A stretch of 64,000 nt of DNA from Notamacropus eugenii (taxonomy: Eukaryota; Chordata; Mammalia; Diprotodontia; Macropodidae): NCBI RefSeq assembly GCF_028372415.1, contig NC_092872.1:392110853-392174852 (forward strand), in the 5' to 3' direction. Below are positions 21,931-37,217 of this stretch, piece by piece. The translations under genes and the position numbers were made by a program. A model generated the notes under the pieces. The model was not told the DNA's origin. It did not search any database and saw only the letters and a program-made list of their open reading frames with translations. Positions within the stretch are counted from its first letter, which is position 1. The number at the start of each line of letters is the position of its first letter.

Positions 21931-22758
21931 AGCTAAATTCATATAAATCTATGCACATGGAGGTACCCTTCTTATGTGAAAAGTCTTTTAACAATACTGT
22001 GTAATCTTCCCAATTTCCAATATTTTGTCGATTTCATTTGTCCACGTCTATTTCAGCTCTAGTTCTTCTATGTTCTATAGGTAATGCTTGGAATAGTTGC
22101 CAACTTTTCCTTCTCCCTCCACCTTACCTATCTTTCATTAAAGCAGCCTTCAATAATTTGCATGCTCTAGCACTGTTGTTCTGGAGAATCTGGTGAACAT
22201 TAATAGTAAAAAGAAAATCCCCATTCAAACCTCAAGACAAAGTAAGAGATATCGAGTCTGTGGAAGTACTTCAGGAGGAGTTCATGGAGAAAGATCAGAC
22301 AGTTTTCACCTAACCATGCCAGGACTGAAAAAAAAAAAAAAAGAAATCTAAACCAGCAAGTGTAAGATGATTGCTACTTCAAAGACCTATATATTTTTAA
22401 ATTAGCAGTAATGTGAAAGAAGGTAATGTCTAAAATCTAGACATTCTAGTGGAAAAAGAACAAATATATTTGTAGAAGGAAAGTTGAATAAAAGGAGAAA
22501 GAATATATGACATTTAACGAAAAGCTAGTCCACTGCAGGATCTAAAAGGAGATGGTGCTACATTAGTGATAGATGTGGAGGATCAAGTTCTGACTTTATC
22601 CTTCATTTGATTCTCATCCTTGGCAGTACTATGTTTAACAATATAGTGGAAGTTTAGTAATAGAGTGGAAGAAAGGGGCTCCATGGGAAATAAGTATGAA
22701 CTTTTAACTATTGGACCAGTGGATAAGTTCTTTCTGTGAAAATGAAATCTTTCCTATG
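21931..22758. other. Unassigned DNA
   Basis: Nothing recognised except an A-run near 22330. Confidence 0.5.
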
Positions 22759-23190
22759 TTTGAGAGCTCCAGGAATCACTCTTATGAAATTCTTCATTAT
22801 GTCTTCGTCATCCTAGGTCAGTTAAATTCTGGAACTTTCACCTCACAAATACCCTCTGTGCTTGGGAGCCTTTCTATCTCATAACAATGGCACTTCTAAG
22901 AAACTTCATTTAAGGAAGATGCCATTTCTTCATTTCCCACCAGGTCTTCTGTACTTTACCATCATTTCCTAGAAACTTCTTCCTCTTGTAACAACACTTC
23001 AGCCCAGGAACTCACATCTCAGAACTCTATGCTCTTGAAAGCTCTTCCATCTCATTAGAATGTAGAGAATACCTCTCAGAAACTCAATTTTTATAAAGCA
23101 GACAGACCTGCTATCTCTTAATCTCCCACTAGACTTCCCTCCTTTAAATTTCACCATTATGCTCCTGTACCATTTCCCCACCCACTCCGT
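22759..23190 (+). repeat. Diverged tandem duplication, period about 170 bp
   Basis: The block from 22859 (TGCTTGGGAGCCTTTCTATC) and the block from 23030 (TGCTCTTGAAAGCTCTTCCA) align through similar downstream text (for example 'actttaccatcatttcct' and 'aaatttcaccattatgctcct'). A weaker partial unit precedes them. Identity is low. Confidence 0.4.
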
Positions 23191-23204
23191 TTCCTTTTTT
23201 ACGT

Positions 23205-23340
23205 ATCATTTTCCTCCACTTTAATACATGTTCCTTAAAGACAGAGTCTGCCATCTTTTCTACTTGTATTTATATTCCTAGTATTTAATACAATATCTGG
23301 TGAATGATAAGAAAATAGTAAATATTTGTTGACTATCAGT
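23205..23340 (+). repeat. L2 LINE 3' end
   Basis: 'ccttaaagacagagtctgcc' followed by 'atttaatacaatatctggtg' and 'aaatatttgttgac': typical L2 terminus. Confidence 0.65.
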
Positions 23341-23770
23341 GAGCTTCAGTTTTCACAAGGGGAATGGTTGGCACACCTGGAAGGGCACCATATATGAATA
23401 TTTCCAGATTTTATCTGAATGGTGGCAATTGAGCTACAGATGAGAGGTCCCCAGTCTTGCTAAGGGGCTTTCATGTGAGAATGTCATCCTTACTTTTCAT
23501 GTGTAGATATATCTCTATTCTCAATTTCATTGGATTTAACTTGTGTATTGAAATGAATATTGGGCCTTCAATTTCTTACTTCATACTGACAATTTCTCTT
23601 CTCTTGCAAATACTCCATGCATCACTAAACATATAAAAACACTTATTTGATATGACTGAGAAGACTAGTAATTATTATCTTAATCTTTTTCTTTTTGTGG
23701 TTAAAACTCCTTAGAAAAACAGTCTATGATCCAAGTCTTTACTTTATTCCTCTTGCTTTTCTCTAAACCT
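23341..23770. other. Unassigned DNA
   Basis: No gene or clear repeat recognised. Confidence 0.5.
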
Positions 23771-24110
23771 TCTACAATTTAGCCTTTGATGACATGTGTA
23801 ACTGAAACTGCTTTGCCAAATCTAGGGACCTTTTCTTCAGTTTCTACCCATCTTAACTGCTCTGCAGCTTATGACACAGTTTATCACAATTTTCTCCAGT
23901 ATTCTCTCTCCTCTTTCAGTTTCCTTGTCCATTTTTTTTCTTTCTTCACTTACCATCCTCATAACATTGCAAATAAAAATGCCTTTTTCTACCCATCACT
24001 CTCCCATTATAATCTTATTTTTATTTACGAGAATTTAAACTCCTCAAGGACAGAGATTATCTCTATTTACATCCTCAGTTCTTAGTAAAATTCTGTGCAC
24101 ATAGAAAGTG
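23770..24110 (+). repeat. L2/CR1-type LINE fragment with reverse transcriptase remnant
   Basis: The frame at 23786 includes CSAAYDTVYHNFL, matching the LINE reverse-transcriptase motif LSAAFDTVDH. It then passes to an L2-like 3' UTR ('ctcctcaaggacagagatta'). Ancient and broken. Confidence 0.6.
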
Positions 24111-24594
24111 AACTTTAGGATTAGAAATTAAAGATACTTTGAAGGACCAAACAGCATCAACTGATGGTAGCATGAACATTTTTATTTCAAAGTAAAATTA
24201 TTGTATTAGCTTTTAATTATTTTTATCTAAAGTACATTTGACAAATATGAGAAATAAAGTAGTTGTTATCAAGTGTAATCTTTTGTCAAATGAGCCCATT
24301 CAATCATGGACTAAGGGAATGGATTTTGGAGATATGATGTAAAGAGTGATAGTCCAGGTATGTGGAATCAGGTTAATGATGGTAGGCAGAGAGCAAAATA
24401 GTCTGAATGGATGAACAGATGGCACATGAAGGTGAAACACAGTTGAATATTAAAAACCACATAAAGGTATATAATGTACTAGTGTAATGTACTAGATTAT
24501 ACTCAACTCATTCAACAGCGAGAATAACACATCTCCTGGTCAATAGTTAAAAAATTACAGATATGTAAGGGATTATTGCAGAAAGGGTCAGGTG
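24111..24594. other. Unassigned DNA
   Basis: No gene or clear repeat recognised. Confidence 0.5.
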
Positions 24595-24775
24595 AGAGAA
24601 TTATTTGGGTTTGAATTCTGTTTCCAAAGCTAGTTTTATAATTACTCGCAAATTAGTTGACCTCTTTGAGATTTCCTTATTAAAAAAAATAAGATCTGTG
24701 CTACCACCCATAAGACTGTTGTAATAAGTGAATGGTATACCATATGTATAACACTTTGAAAGCTCTTAGGGATGG
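24595..24775 (+). repeat. MIR fragment
   Basis: Diverged MIR: 'tgggtttgaattctgtttcc', then 'gttgacctctttgagatttc', then 'aagactgttgtaataagtg'. Confidence 0.55.
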
Positions 24776-24849
24776 GGATGGGAGTACTGTGGATGGTCGA
24801 GATACATCTGAGTAAGCAAACACCAAAGCAGATTGGTAACTGTTCTGTA

Positions 24850-25000
24850 ATTTGTGATCTTAGAGTTTTCAGGGTCATTAAGAGTGACTTGCTCAAAAAA
24901 TACACAAATTAGTATGTGTCAGAAGCAGACAGAATGTAAAGCTGGGTTTCCTTGTGTCTTAGGGAAGCACTACATCCATGATGTCATGCTATGCTTCTAT
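24850..25000 (-). repeat. MIR fragment, inverted
   Basis: Antisense MIR core: 'aagagtgacttgctcaaaaa' followed by 'tagtatgtgtcagaagcaga'. Confidence 0.5.
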
Positions 25001-25514
25001 TTTTATATGAATGTTAATTATTATTATTGAAATGTGATAGGGCATTTCATCACTTCTGTTAGGGTAGATCAAAGAAAATGTCCTGGAAACTTTGGTATTT
25101 TACTTGTTATTAAAGTATATATAGGATTTTCAAACAGGAGATGCCGATTTAGACAGGTGAATTATTCAAAACATGTAACATTCTGTAAATTTTCATATCA
25201 ATGTCTCTCTCTCTCATTTTGAATGGACATCACTGTCAACTTCCATAGAAAAAAAAGGGACCAAACTCATTTTTGAGTCATATATTTAATAGAAAATAAA
25301 TATCTAACATAACAACAGTGCCTAAGTATTCATAGTTCAAAAATACCTGCCAAATAAGTTAATACTTGCAATGGAAAAAGAGAAAGACTAGATTATATTA
25401 TGTATTTTCTTTATAGTTATCTAATTTTTAGAACTAGAAGTTAACTTTTTAGATGTGAGAGGTAATCCACAACCTTTTGAAGTTTGAACATCCTTGTCAC
25501 ATGTATGTCACCAA
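25001..25514. other. Unassigned DNA
   Basis: No gene or clear repeat recognised. Confidence 0.5.
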
Positions 25515-27890
25515 TTTATTTTTTTATTTTTTGTTTAATAATATTTTATTTTTCTTCCAGTTACATGTCAAGAAAATTTTAGCATTTATTTTTACAAGAT
25601 TTTGAGTTCCAAAGTTTTCTCCTTCCCTCCCATTTCTCCCCTCTTCTGGAAATGGTAGGCAGTTTTATATAATATATACTTATGCTATCAAATAAAAATA
25701 TTCCCATATTAGTCTCAGTTGTGAAAGAAGAAGCAGATCAAAAGCGGAAAAACTTGAAAAAGAATAAAGTAAGTGAAATAAATATGTTTCAATCTGCATT
25801 CCAGATCCATCAGTTCTTTAAGTGGATATGGGTAGCATTTTCTGTCTTGATTCCTCTGTACTTGTCCTGAATCATTGTGTTGCTGAGAAGAGCAGAGTAA
25901 TTCATAATTGATTGTCATACAATATTGCTGATACTGCATGATGTGTTTTCCTGGTTTTGCTCACTTCACTCAACATCAGTGCGTACAAGTCATTCTAGGT
26001 TTTCTTTTAATCTGCCTGTTCATTGTTCTTTTTGCACAGTAGCATTCCATTATATTAATTTTCCACAATTTGTTTAGGTATTCACCAACTGATTGACATC
26101 CCCTGAATTTCCAATATTTTGGCACCATGTAAAGGGCTACTACAAATATTCCTACACATGTAGGTCCTTTCCTTTTCTTTATGATTTCATTGGGATACAG
26201 ATATAGTAGCGTTATTGTCATCAAAAGTTTGGTTTGGTAGGTTATCCTTTGGAGATAGTTGCAAATTATTCTCCAGAATGGCTAGATCAATTTATAACTC
26301 CACCCACAGTGCATCAGTGTTCCAATTTTCCTACATCCTCTCCAACATTTATGAAATTCCTTATTTTTTCATACTAACCAATCTAATAGATATAAGGTGG
26401 TATCTTAGAGTTGTTTTAATTTGCATGTCCCTAATCAAAAGTGATCAAGAGTACTTCTTCATATGCCCATAGATAGTTCTTATTTCTTCATTGGAAAACT
26501 CCCTATTCAATCCATTGACCATTTATCAATTGGGGAATGGCTTGTATTTTTATAAATTTGACCCAGTCCTCTACTTATTTGGCTGATTGGGCCTTGACCA
26601 GAGATACTTGCTGTAAAGAGTGTTCCCCAGCTTTCCACTTTCCTTCTAATCTTGGTTGCATTTGTTTTCTTTGAACAAAAGATTTTTAATTTAATATAAT
26701 TAAAATGATTTATTTTACATTTTGCAATTGTCTCTGTCTCTTGTTTGGTCAGGAATTCTTCTCCTCCCCATAAATTTGACAAGTAGACTATTCCTTGCTA
26801 TTCTAATTTGCTTATGGTATCACCCTTTATGTCTAAATTATTCACCCAATTTGACCTTATCTTTGTATATGGTGTGAGAGTTGGTCTATGCCTATTATTT
26901 CCAACTTTCCTAGCAGATTTTGTCAAATATTGAGTTATTCTCCCAAAGACTGGTGTCTTTGGTCCTATCAAACACTAGGTTACTTTGGTCATTGACTATT
27001 CCGTCTTGCACACTTAATCTATTCTACTAATCCACCTCTCTATTTATTAGTAAGTAGCAGGTAGGTTTGGTAGTTACTGTTTTATAATATAGTTTGAGAT
27101 CTGGTACTGCTTAGGTCACCTACCTTTATATTTTTTTGCATTAATTCCCTTGATATTCTTGAACTTTTGTTATTCCAGATGAATTTGGATATTATTTTTT
27201 TCTAACTTTATCAACTAATTTTTGGTAGCTTGATTGCTATGGCACTGAATAAATGAATTGGTTTACGCAGAATTGTCATTTTTTTATTATAGTGACTCGT
27301 CCCACTCATGAGCAATTGATATTTTTCCAATTGCTTAGATATGACTTTATTTGTGTGAAAACTGTTTTATAATTGTGTTCATGTAGATTCAGGGTTTCTC
27401 TTGGCAGGTAGGCTCCTAAGTATTTTATATTGTTTATAGTTGTTTTAAACAATTTCTCTTGCTATCTCTTGCTTAGTTTTATCGATCATATAAAGAAATG
27501 CTGATGATTTGTGGGGGTTTATGTTGTATCATGCAACTTGGCTAAGGTTGCTAATTATTTCAAGTAATTTTTTATTGATGCTCTAGAATTCTCTAAGTAT
27601 ACCGCCATATCATCTGCAAAGAGTGATAAATTTTTCCTCATTGCGTATTCTAATTAGTTCAATTTCTTTCCTTCTGTTCTTGCTATAGTTAATATTTCTA
27701 GTACTATACTGTGTAATATTAGTGATAATGGGCAGCCTTATTGGATCCTTGATCTTATCAGGAAGGCTTCCACCTTATCCCCATTGCATGTAATGTTTAC
27801 TGATGATTTTAGATAGACAGTGCTTATAATTTTAAGAAAGGCCCCATTTATTTCTATGCTCTGTAGTGTTTTTAATAGGAATAAGTACTG
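25515..27890 (-). mobile_element. Old L1, part 3 of 3 (reverse transcriptase end, C-terminus, 3' UTR)
   Basis: The 3' UTR tail lies at 25515. ORF2 C-terminal remnants follow at 25976-26224 (LYLYPNEIIKKRKGPTCVGIF) and 26507-26782 (FLTKQETETIAKCKINHFNY), then reverse-transcriptase sequence up to 27890. There the element is cut by a younger L1; it resumes near 36075. All frames are short and broken. Confidence 0.8.
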
Positions 27891-28255
27891 TTTTTTTGTT
27901 ATTTTGTTTTCAGTGTTCTACAAGCACTTCTACATAACTTAAATATTTTCCACTCCCTCTCCCTTCTTCCCGCCTTTCTCCCTCCTCCCTCCCTGAGACG
28001 GCATATAATTTTATATAAGTTCTACACATACATTCCTTTTAAGTAACTTTTCACCTTTTCACCTTCTTGTTGCATAGATGAATTCAAATGAATGGGAGAA
28101 ATCATAAAACAAACCAAAATGTAATACAAAAGAAAATGAACCACTACATTCTGTGATAGAACTCCATAGTTCCCTCTCTGGATATGGAAGGCATTTTCCC
28201 TTAGGAGACCACTGAGAATTTTTTCAGTTCATGCACTGCAATGAAGTTCTTAAGT
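27891..28255 (-). other. L1 3' UTR
   Basis: Noncoding tail of the nested L1, with the pyrimidine-rich block near 27955-28000 (purine-rich in element sense) and poly(A) as a T-run at 27891-27897. Confidence 0.75.
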
Positions 28256-30507
28256 CTACCAGAAAAAATTCTCACACATTGTGGATGTTGCTGTGTATAA
28301 AGTTCTCCTAGTTCTGCTCCTTTCACTCAGCATCAGTTCATATGTGTCTTTCCAGGCCTCTTCGAAGTCTTTCTGTTCATTATTTCTTACAGCACAATAG
28401 TATTCCATTACATTCATATACCACAATTTATTCATCCATTCCCCAATTGATGTGCATCCCCTTGATTTCCAATTTTTGACCACAGCAAAGAGTGCTGCTA
28501 TAAATATTTTTGTACATGTGTAACCCTTTCCCACTTTTATGATACCTTAGGGATAGAGTCCTAGAAGTGGTATTGCTGGGTCAAGCGGTATACACATTTC
28601 TGTAGCCCTTTGGGCATAGTTCCAAATTGCTCTCCAGAATAGATGGATCAGCTCACAGTTCTACCAATAATGAATTAGTGTTCCAGCTCTCCCATATCTT
28701 CTCCAACATTTGTCATCATCTTGTTTTGTCATTAGCCAATCCGAGAGGTGTGATGTGGTATCTCAGAGTTGTTTTTATTTGCATCACTCTAATCAATAGC
28801 GATTTAGAGCATTTTTTCATATGACTATAGACAGTTTTTGACTTTTATCAATTGGGGAATGACTTATGTTCTTGTATATTTGACTCAGTTCTCAATATAT
28901 TTTAGAAATGAGGCCTTTATCACAGACACTGGTTGCAAAAATTCTTTTCAAGTTTTCTGCTTCCCTCCTAATCTTCATTACATTGAGTTTGTTTGTACAA
29001 AAACTTTTCAATTTAATGTAATCAGAATTATTTATATTGCAATTCATAACGTTTTCTGTCTCTTGTTTAGTCAAAAATTCTTCTCTTCTCCATAAATCTG
29101 ATAAAGACATTATTCCTTGCTCCCCTAATTTGTTTATGGTATCAGTCTATATACCTAGGTCATGTACCCATTTGGACTTTATTCTTGTGTTTGGTGTCAG
29201 ACATTGGTCTATGCCTAGTTTCCACCATACTATTAGACAGTTTCCCAGCAATTTTTACCAAATTGTGAGTTCTTATCCCAGAAGCTGGAATCTTTGGGTT
29301 TATCAAACAGTAAATTGCTATATCCATTGGCTGTTGTGTTTTGGGTAGCTAGCCTATTCCACTGGTCTACCCTTCTGTTTCTTAGTCAGTACCAAGTGGT
29401 TTTGATAATTGCTTCCTTATAATACAATTTGAGATCTGGTAGAGCTAGGCCACCTTCCCTACCATTTCTTTTCATCAGTTCCCTTGATATTCTGGACCTT
29501 TTGTTCTTCCAGATGAATTTTGATATTATTTTTCTAGCTCTACAAAAATAATTATCTGATAGTTTGATTAGTATGGCACTGAATAAGTAAGTTAATTTAG
29601 GGAGAATTATCATTTTTCTATATTGGCTCAGCCCACCCACAGGCAACTGATATTTTTCCACTTAGATCTGAGTTTATTTTTGCGAAAAGTGTTTTGTAAT
29701 TGTATTCATATAGTCCCTGGGTTTGTTTTGTCAGGCAGACTCTTGAATATTTTATTGTGTCTACTGTAGCTTTAAATGAGATTTCTCTTTCTATTTCATG
29801 CTGTTGGCCTTTGTTAGTAATATACAGAAATGCAGAAGATTTGCATAGGTTTATTTTGTAACTTGAAACTTTGCCAAAGTTGTTTACTATTTCAAGTAAT
29901 TTTTCACTTGAATCTCTGAGATTCTCTAGTGTATCATCACATCATCTGCAAAGAGTGATAACTTAGTTTGTTCTTTGCTTATTCTAATTCCTTCAATTTC
30001 TTTTTCTTCTCTTATTGCTGCAGCTAACATTTCTTGTACCATATTAATAGTAGTGGTGATAATGGATTTCCTTGTTTCATCCCTGATCTTACTGGAAATG
30101 CATCTAACTTATCCCCATTGCATATGATGCTTCTTGAAGGTTTTAGGCAGATACTGCTTATTATTTTATGGGAAATTCCATTTTTCCTGTGTTCTCCAGT
30201 CTTCTCAGTTGAAATCTGTGTTGTATTACGTCAAAAGCTTTTTCTGCATCTATGGAGATAATCATTTGGTTTCTGTTAGTTTTATTGTTGGTATGATCAA
30301 TAATGTTAATAGTTTTCCTAACATTAAACCAGTACTACATTCCTAGTATAAATCCTACCTGATCATAATGCATTATTCTTGTTATAAATTTCTGTATTTT
30401 TTTTTTTTGCTAAATCTTACTTAAAATTTTCACATCTATATTCAGTAGTGAAATTGGTCTATAATTTTCTTTCTCTGTTTTGGCTTTTCCTGGCTTAGGT
30501 ATCAAAA

Positions 30508-30522
30508 CCATTTTTGTATCTT
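30508..30522 (+). repeat. Left target-site duplication of ENO1 pseudogene
   Basis: CCATTTTTGTATCTT; partner CCATATTTGTATCTT at 32269-32283 (one mismatch). Confidence 0.9.
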
Positions 30523-32268
<1,746 letters not shown>

Positions 32269-32283
32269 CCATATTTGTATCTT
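32269..32283 (+). repeat. Right target-site duplication of ENO1 pseudogene
   Basis: CCATATTTGTATCTT; see 30508-30522. Confidence 0.9.
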
Positions 32284-34369
32284 TAAAAGAATTTGGGAGC
32301 ACTCATTCTTCCCTGTTTTTCCCAAATAGTCTATACAATATTGGAATTAACTGTTCTTTAAATGCTCAAAAGAATTCACTTGTGAATCCATCTGATCCTG
32401 GAGATTTTTTCCTGAAGTTTGTTGATGGTTTGTTCAATTTCTTTTTCTGAGATGGGGTTATTTAAGTATTCAACATCCTCTTCTGTTAGTCTGGGCAAAT
32501 TAAATCTTTAAAAATAACCATCCATTTCATTTAGATCGTAGATTTTATGGGCCTACAGTTGGACAAAGCAATTTATTATAATGTTTAAATTTCCACATCA
32601 TAGAAGGTGACTTCACCCTTATCATTTTTGATACTGGTAATTTGGTTTTCTTCTTTCTTTTTGTTAAATCAAATTGACCAAAAGCTTTAACGATTTCATT
32701 GGTTTCTTCATAAAACCAATTACTAGTTTTATTTACCAGTTCAATAGTTTCCTTAACTTCCTTAATCTCTCCTTTGCTTTTCAGTATTTCTAATTTAGTA
32801 TTAACTTGGTGATTTTCAATTTGTTCTTTTTCTAGCTTTTTCAGTTGCATTCCTAATTCATTGATCTCCCCTTTCTCTATTTTATTCGTGTAGGTGCTCA
32901 AAGATATAAAACTTCCCCTACAAACTGCTTTTGCAGTATCCCATAAAATTTGGTGGGTTGTCTCATTATTGTCATTCTCTTGAATGAAGTTGTTGAGTGT
33001 TTCTATGATGTGTTTAGCCCACTCATTCTTTAGGATTAGATTGTTTAATTTCCAATTAGTTTTTGGTTTATGTTTTCATGGGCTTTATTGCATTATGGTC
33101 TGAGAAGGATGTATTGACTGTCTCTGCCTTTTGCTCCTGGATTTGAGGTTTTTATGCCCTAGTATATGGTTAATTTTTGTTTATTTGCCATGAAGCACTA
33201 AGAAAAAGGGATATTCCTTTGTATTCCCATTCAATTTTCTCCAGAGACATTTCTCCCTCACCCAGATATATATTCACCTCCTTAACTTCTTTCTTGATTA
33301 TTTTGAGGTTAGAGTTATCAAGTTCAGAGAGGGGGAGGCTGAGGTTCCCCACTAGTATAGTTTTGCTGTCTGTTTCTTCCTGTAACTCCCTTAACTTTTC
33401 CTCTAAGAATTTGGACTCTATACTACTTGGAGCATAGACGTGTAGTAATGAAATTGTTTCATTGTGTATGGTGACTTTTAGCAGGGTATAATTCCTGCCT
33501 TATCTCTTTTGATTAGATCTATTTCTGCTTTTGCTTTGCCTGAGATTCAGATTGCTACCCCTGCTTTTTTACATCAGATGAAGCACAATATATTCTGATG
33601 CAACCTTTTACCTTTACCTTATGTGTATCTTTCCATCTCAAATGTGTTTCTTGTAAACAATCTATTGTTGGATTATGTTTTTTTTTTGTCCATTCTGCTA
33701 TCTGTCTCTGTTTTATGGGAGAGTTCTTCCCATTCCCATTCACAGTTATGATTACTATTTGTGTGTTTCCCTCCATCACCTTTCCCCTTGTTTATGTTGT
33801 CAGTTCTCCCTTCTCCTTTCCCCACCAAATAGAGTTTTAATTTTTGACCACTGCATCCCTCAGACTTCCCTCCCTTCTTTCAGCCCCCTTCCCTTTTATT
33901 CCCCCTTTCCTTTACTACTTCTTCCTTCCCTTTTAGTCTCCCCTTCCTTTTCTTTCCTCCTTCCCCTCCTACTGCCTATAGAGCCAAGTGTATTTCTGCA
34001 CTTAACTGACTTTGTTGTACCCTTCTTGAATTCAATCAGATGAGAGTACCTCTCAAATAATATTCATCTTCCTCCACACTTACCCTTTACTGTAATATAT
34101 TTTTGTGCCTCTCCCTGTGGTGGAATTTATTTTTTTCTGCCTCTTCTTTTTCACATCTCCCATTACAATCCCTTTGCACTCTTAAATCACATTTGTTCTC
34201 ATCACATCATTTAACTTATGCCCACTTCCTCTATCTATGTACATCCCTTTTACATTTCATAATAAATACGCAGTTTTCAAGATTAACAAGTATCATCTTC
34301 CCTTATAGGGATGTAAACTGTTTACCCATATTGTGTAACAAGTTATTTTCCCCCCTGTTTACCTTTTTA

Positions 34370-35444
34370 TGCCTCTTGTGAGACCTGCGTTCTAATGAGT
34401 TCTGACCTTTCCATCAGGAAAGTCCGGAAATCCCTTATTTCATTGAATGTCCTTCTCCTTGCTTGAAATATTATGCTCAGCTTTACTGGGTAATTAATCC
34501 TTGGTTGTAGTCCCAGCTCCTTTGCCTTATGGAATATTGTATTCCAGTTCCTTTGGTCTTTCAATGTAGAAGCTACAAGGTCCTGTGTGATCCTGACTAT
34601 AGCTTCTCAATATTTGAATTGTTTCCTTCTAGCAGCGTGCAGTATTGTCTCCTTCAATTTATAGTTCTCTAATTTGGCAACGATATTCCTCAGTGACTTT
34701 AGTTTGCAGCCCCTTTCAGGAAGTGAATGGTGCATTCTTTCGATGACTATTTTGCCTTCTGGATCTAGGACTTCTGGACAATTTCCCTTGATGCTTTCTT
34801 GGGTGATATTGTCCAGGCTCTTTTTTTCATCATGGCTTTCTTTTAGACAAATCCTTAGATTTTCTCTCCTGGATCTATTTTTCATGTCAGTTGTTTCTCC
34901 ACTTAGATATTTCACATTTTCTTCTATCTTTTCATTCTTTAGGTTCTGTTTGACTGATTCTTGATGTTTCTTATATTCATTAGCTTCTACTTGCCTGATT
35001 CTATTTTTTTATCAGGTTGTTTTCTTCAGTTGACTTTTGCATCTCATTTTCCATATTTCCAATTGTTCCTTTTAAAGAGTTATTTTCACCAAGTAGGTTT
35101 TGTACTTCCTTTTCCATTTGTCCAATTTTCCTTTTTAAGGAGCTGTTTTCTTCAATGAATTCTTTTTTTCATATTTTTTAAATCATAGGCCAATTTTTCT
35201 TCTTTGTCTCTAGTTTTGCTTTTGAAATCCTTCCAGAGCTCTTCCAAGAAGATTCTTTGTGCTTTAGACCCATTCGTATCCCCTTATGAAGTTTCAAATG
35301 AGAGTACAGTCTCAGTGCTGAGCTCTTTGATATTTGTATTTTGGTCCTTTTTCCATAGAAAGGTTCTATGGTATTTTCTTTTCTACTTTGATTCTTACTC
35401 ATGATAATAACCTTTTTTCTGACTTTTGAAGTTGATCTCTGCAT
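34370..35444 (-). pseudogene. L1 ORF1, broken
   Basis: RNA-binding ORF1p of the nested L1. It starts near MSKNQSRKENTIEPFYGKRT (about 35400), continues through a coiled-coil region with repeated KLN/EEN heptads, then the RRM entry MKNRSRRENLRI near 34870, KLKETILHAARRKQFKY near 34620 and the C-terminus GLQPRINYPVKLSIIFQ near 34520. Several frame breaks are present. Confidence 0.75.
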
Positions 35445-36074
35445 CTGTGACAGAAGGAGCTCTGTCCCACAGTTCTTATGCCTGAAAAGTGAGACTTTGT
35501 GTGTTGTGGCCTCTGGTTCTTTCAGATAGAAACTAAAATCCTACTGCTTACCTTGTGCTGAGCTGGCTGGTGCTTGAAAGCACAGAACATGTGAGGTCTT
35601 TTTGGGTTTCCCTGTAGTTACCCTGGAGCTAGCTCATTAAGTTTGGGGGAAGGATGATATTGATGCTAGGAGGCTCCTCTGCTGAACTAGAGTCTAGTAA
35701 GCTCAGCTGTCTGTGCTAGTGTCTTCTTGGTTCCACTGGGGTGCTGAGGCACATCTAACGTCCTGGTATTGGTAGTTGCTGGCTTTACCTCCCTGAGGTT
35801 CAGGATCTTCTCCTGCTTTGTTGAGGTGGGGCTGTCTGGGACAGCTCTGATCCTGCACTGGTCATCTTTGGACACACCAAGAGGAACTCTCCTTAGCGAT
35901 CTTTGTAGCCTCACATGTTGAGAGTCTATTTACTCATTCTGCTTCTCCCTCTCTTTCAGGGTTTTTCCCTGGGAGATATTCTCTGGACTTATCAAGATCA
36001 ACAAGGGGAAGTAGATAACAATTACTGATCACTCTGCCTTCTTGGCTCCTGGAAGCAGAATCCTGATTTGTTTT

Positions 36075-36270
36075 GTTTTTTGTCAAAACTTTTCAGCATC
36101 TATTGTGACAATCATAAATATAGTTGGTTTGTTATTGATATATTATGTATTATGTTGATAGTTTTCTTAATATTGAACCAACCCTGCATTCCTACAAGAA
36201 ATGCCACCTGGTCCTAGTGTATAATCTTTGTGATGTATTGTTCTCATGATACCGATAGTATTTTGTTTAA
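36075..36270 (-). mobile_element. Old L1, part 2 of 3 (reverse transcriptase)
   Basis: A short stretch matching 30130-30410 of the younger L1 ('caaaacttttcagcatctat', then 'gatagttttcttaatattga'). It bridges the two insertions: younger L1 on the left, HAL1 on the right. Confidence 0.8.
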
Positions 36271-37175
36271 AAAAATTGCATCAGAAGCAGAGCATAAAAG
36301 CACAGACTTGCTTGATGTCTCTCCCAAACCCTTCCAAGTACCTGTAAAAAATGATTCTAAACAAATTCTAGTGCAGCAGGATCTACAAAATCACAGAGGA
36401 AAACAAATTTTTAGCCTAAGACAACCTGGAAGGTTGATAGGAAATATCTATCATACTGGACTAAGAGAGGACCCCATCCCAGTGTGGCCCATGTTGGGCA
36501 TAGACTAGTCTACTGCAGACTTGGAGCAGGTGTCAGGGCACTGAATCACTGGCAACTGTCACAGTTTCCAGGGTTCTCAACCCACAAATGTTGAAGACAA
36601 TTTAGAAAGTTAGTAGAAATGGTCTATCAGACCTGGGTGAGAGAGGAGCTCAATGGAACCCTAACCTTGGGTTGGTGGCCTGTGATGGTAAGCAAAGTAG
36701 GATTTTTTGCTGTTTTTGTTTTAGTATAATCAAGTCCCTCAGATTGGATAATGTGATTAAGATTTGTAAGAAGTCTCATACCTTTTGTTAATGAAGTACT
36801 GGTTCTCAAGGGTTGTGATGACCACCGGCTCTAAAAATAATGTTTAAATACTCTGAGGTGAGGTTTCACTTTGGGGCTTAGTTTTTGGAAGAAGCTTTGT
36901 GTGCCAAATGAGACTCTAGGCAGCCACTAAGCAGCACCCCACCCCACCCCCAGCTTTGAAAACTCAAATGTTAGTGCTTCCCTCTCTGGTAACTATTGTC
37001 ATACAATCTGTCTGTTGATTTTGATTTCTCTATATTTTCTCTGAACTAAGTGAATGTGCTTGATTAAAATGATTGTTGGCTCTTCCAAAGTTGCCTTTCC
37101 TTTTATAAATGCAGATCTAAAAACCTGTGATAGCAGGGTGCCATATATATATGTTGAGGTGCTTACTGTTACACA

Positions 37176-37217
37176 TCCACAGCAGCAGCAGCAGCAAGAG
37201 CAGCAGCAGTAGCAGTA
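37176..37217 (+). repeat. CAG-rich microsatellite in HAL1 5' UTR
   Basis: CAG repeats with interruptions (cagcagcagcagcagcaag, then agcagcagcagtagcag). It is not in an open coding frame of a host gene. Confidence 0.85.

Noticed and set aside
37176-37217. Polyglutamine-type coding CAG repeat
   Set aside because: It sits in the HAL1 5' UTR with no open host frame around it.
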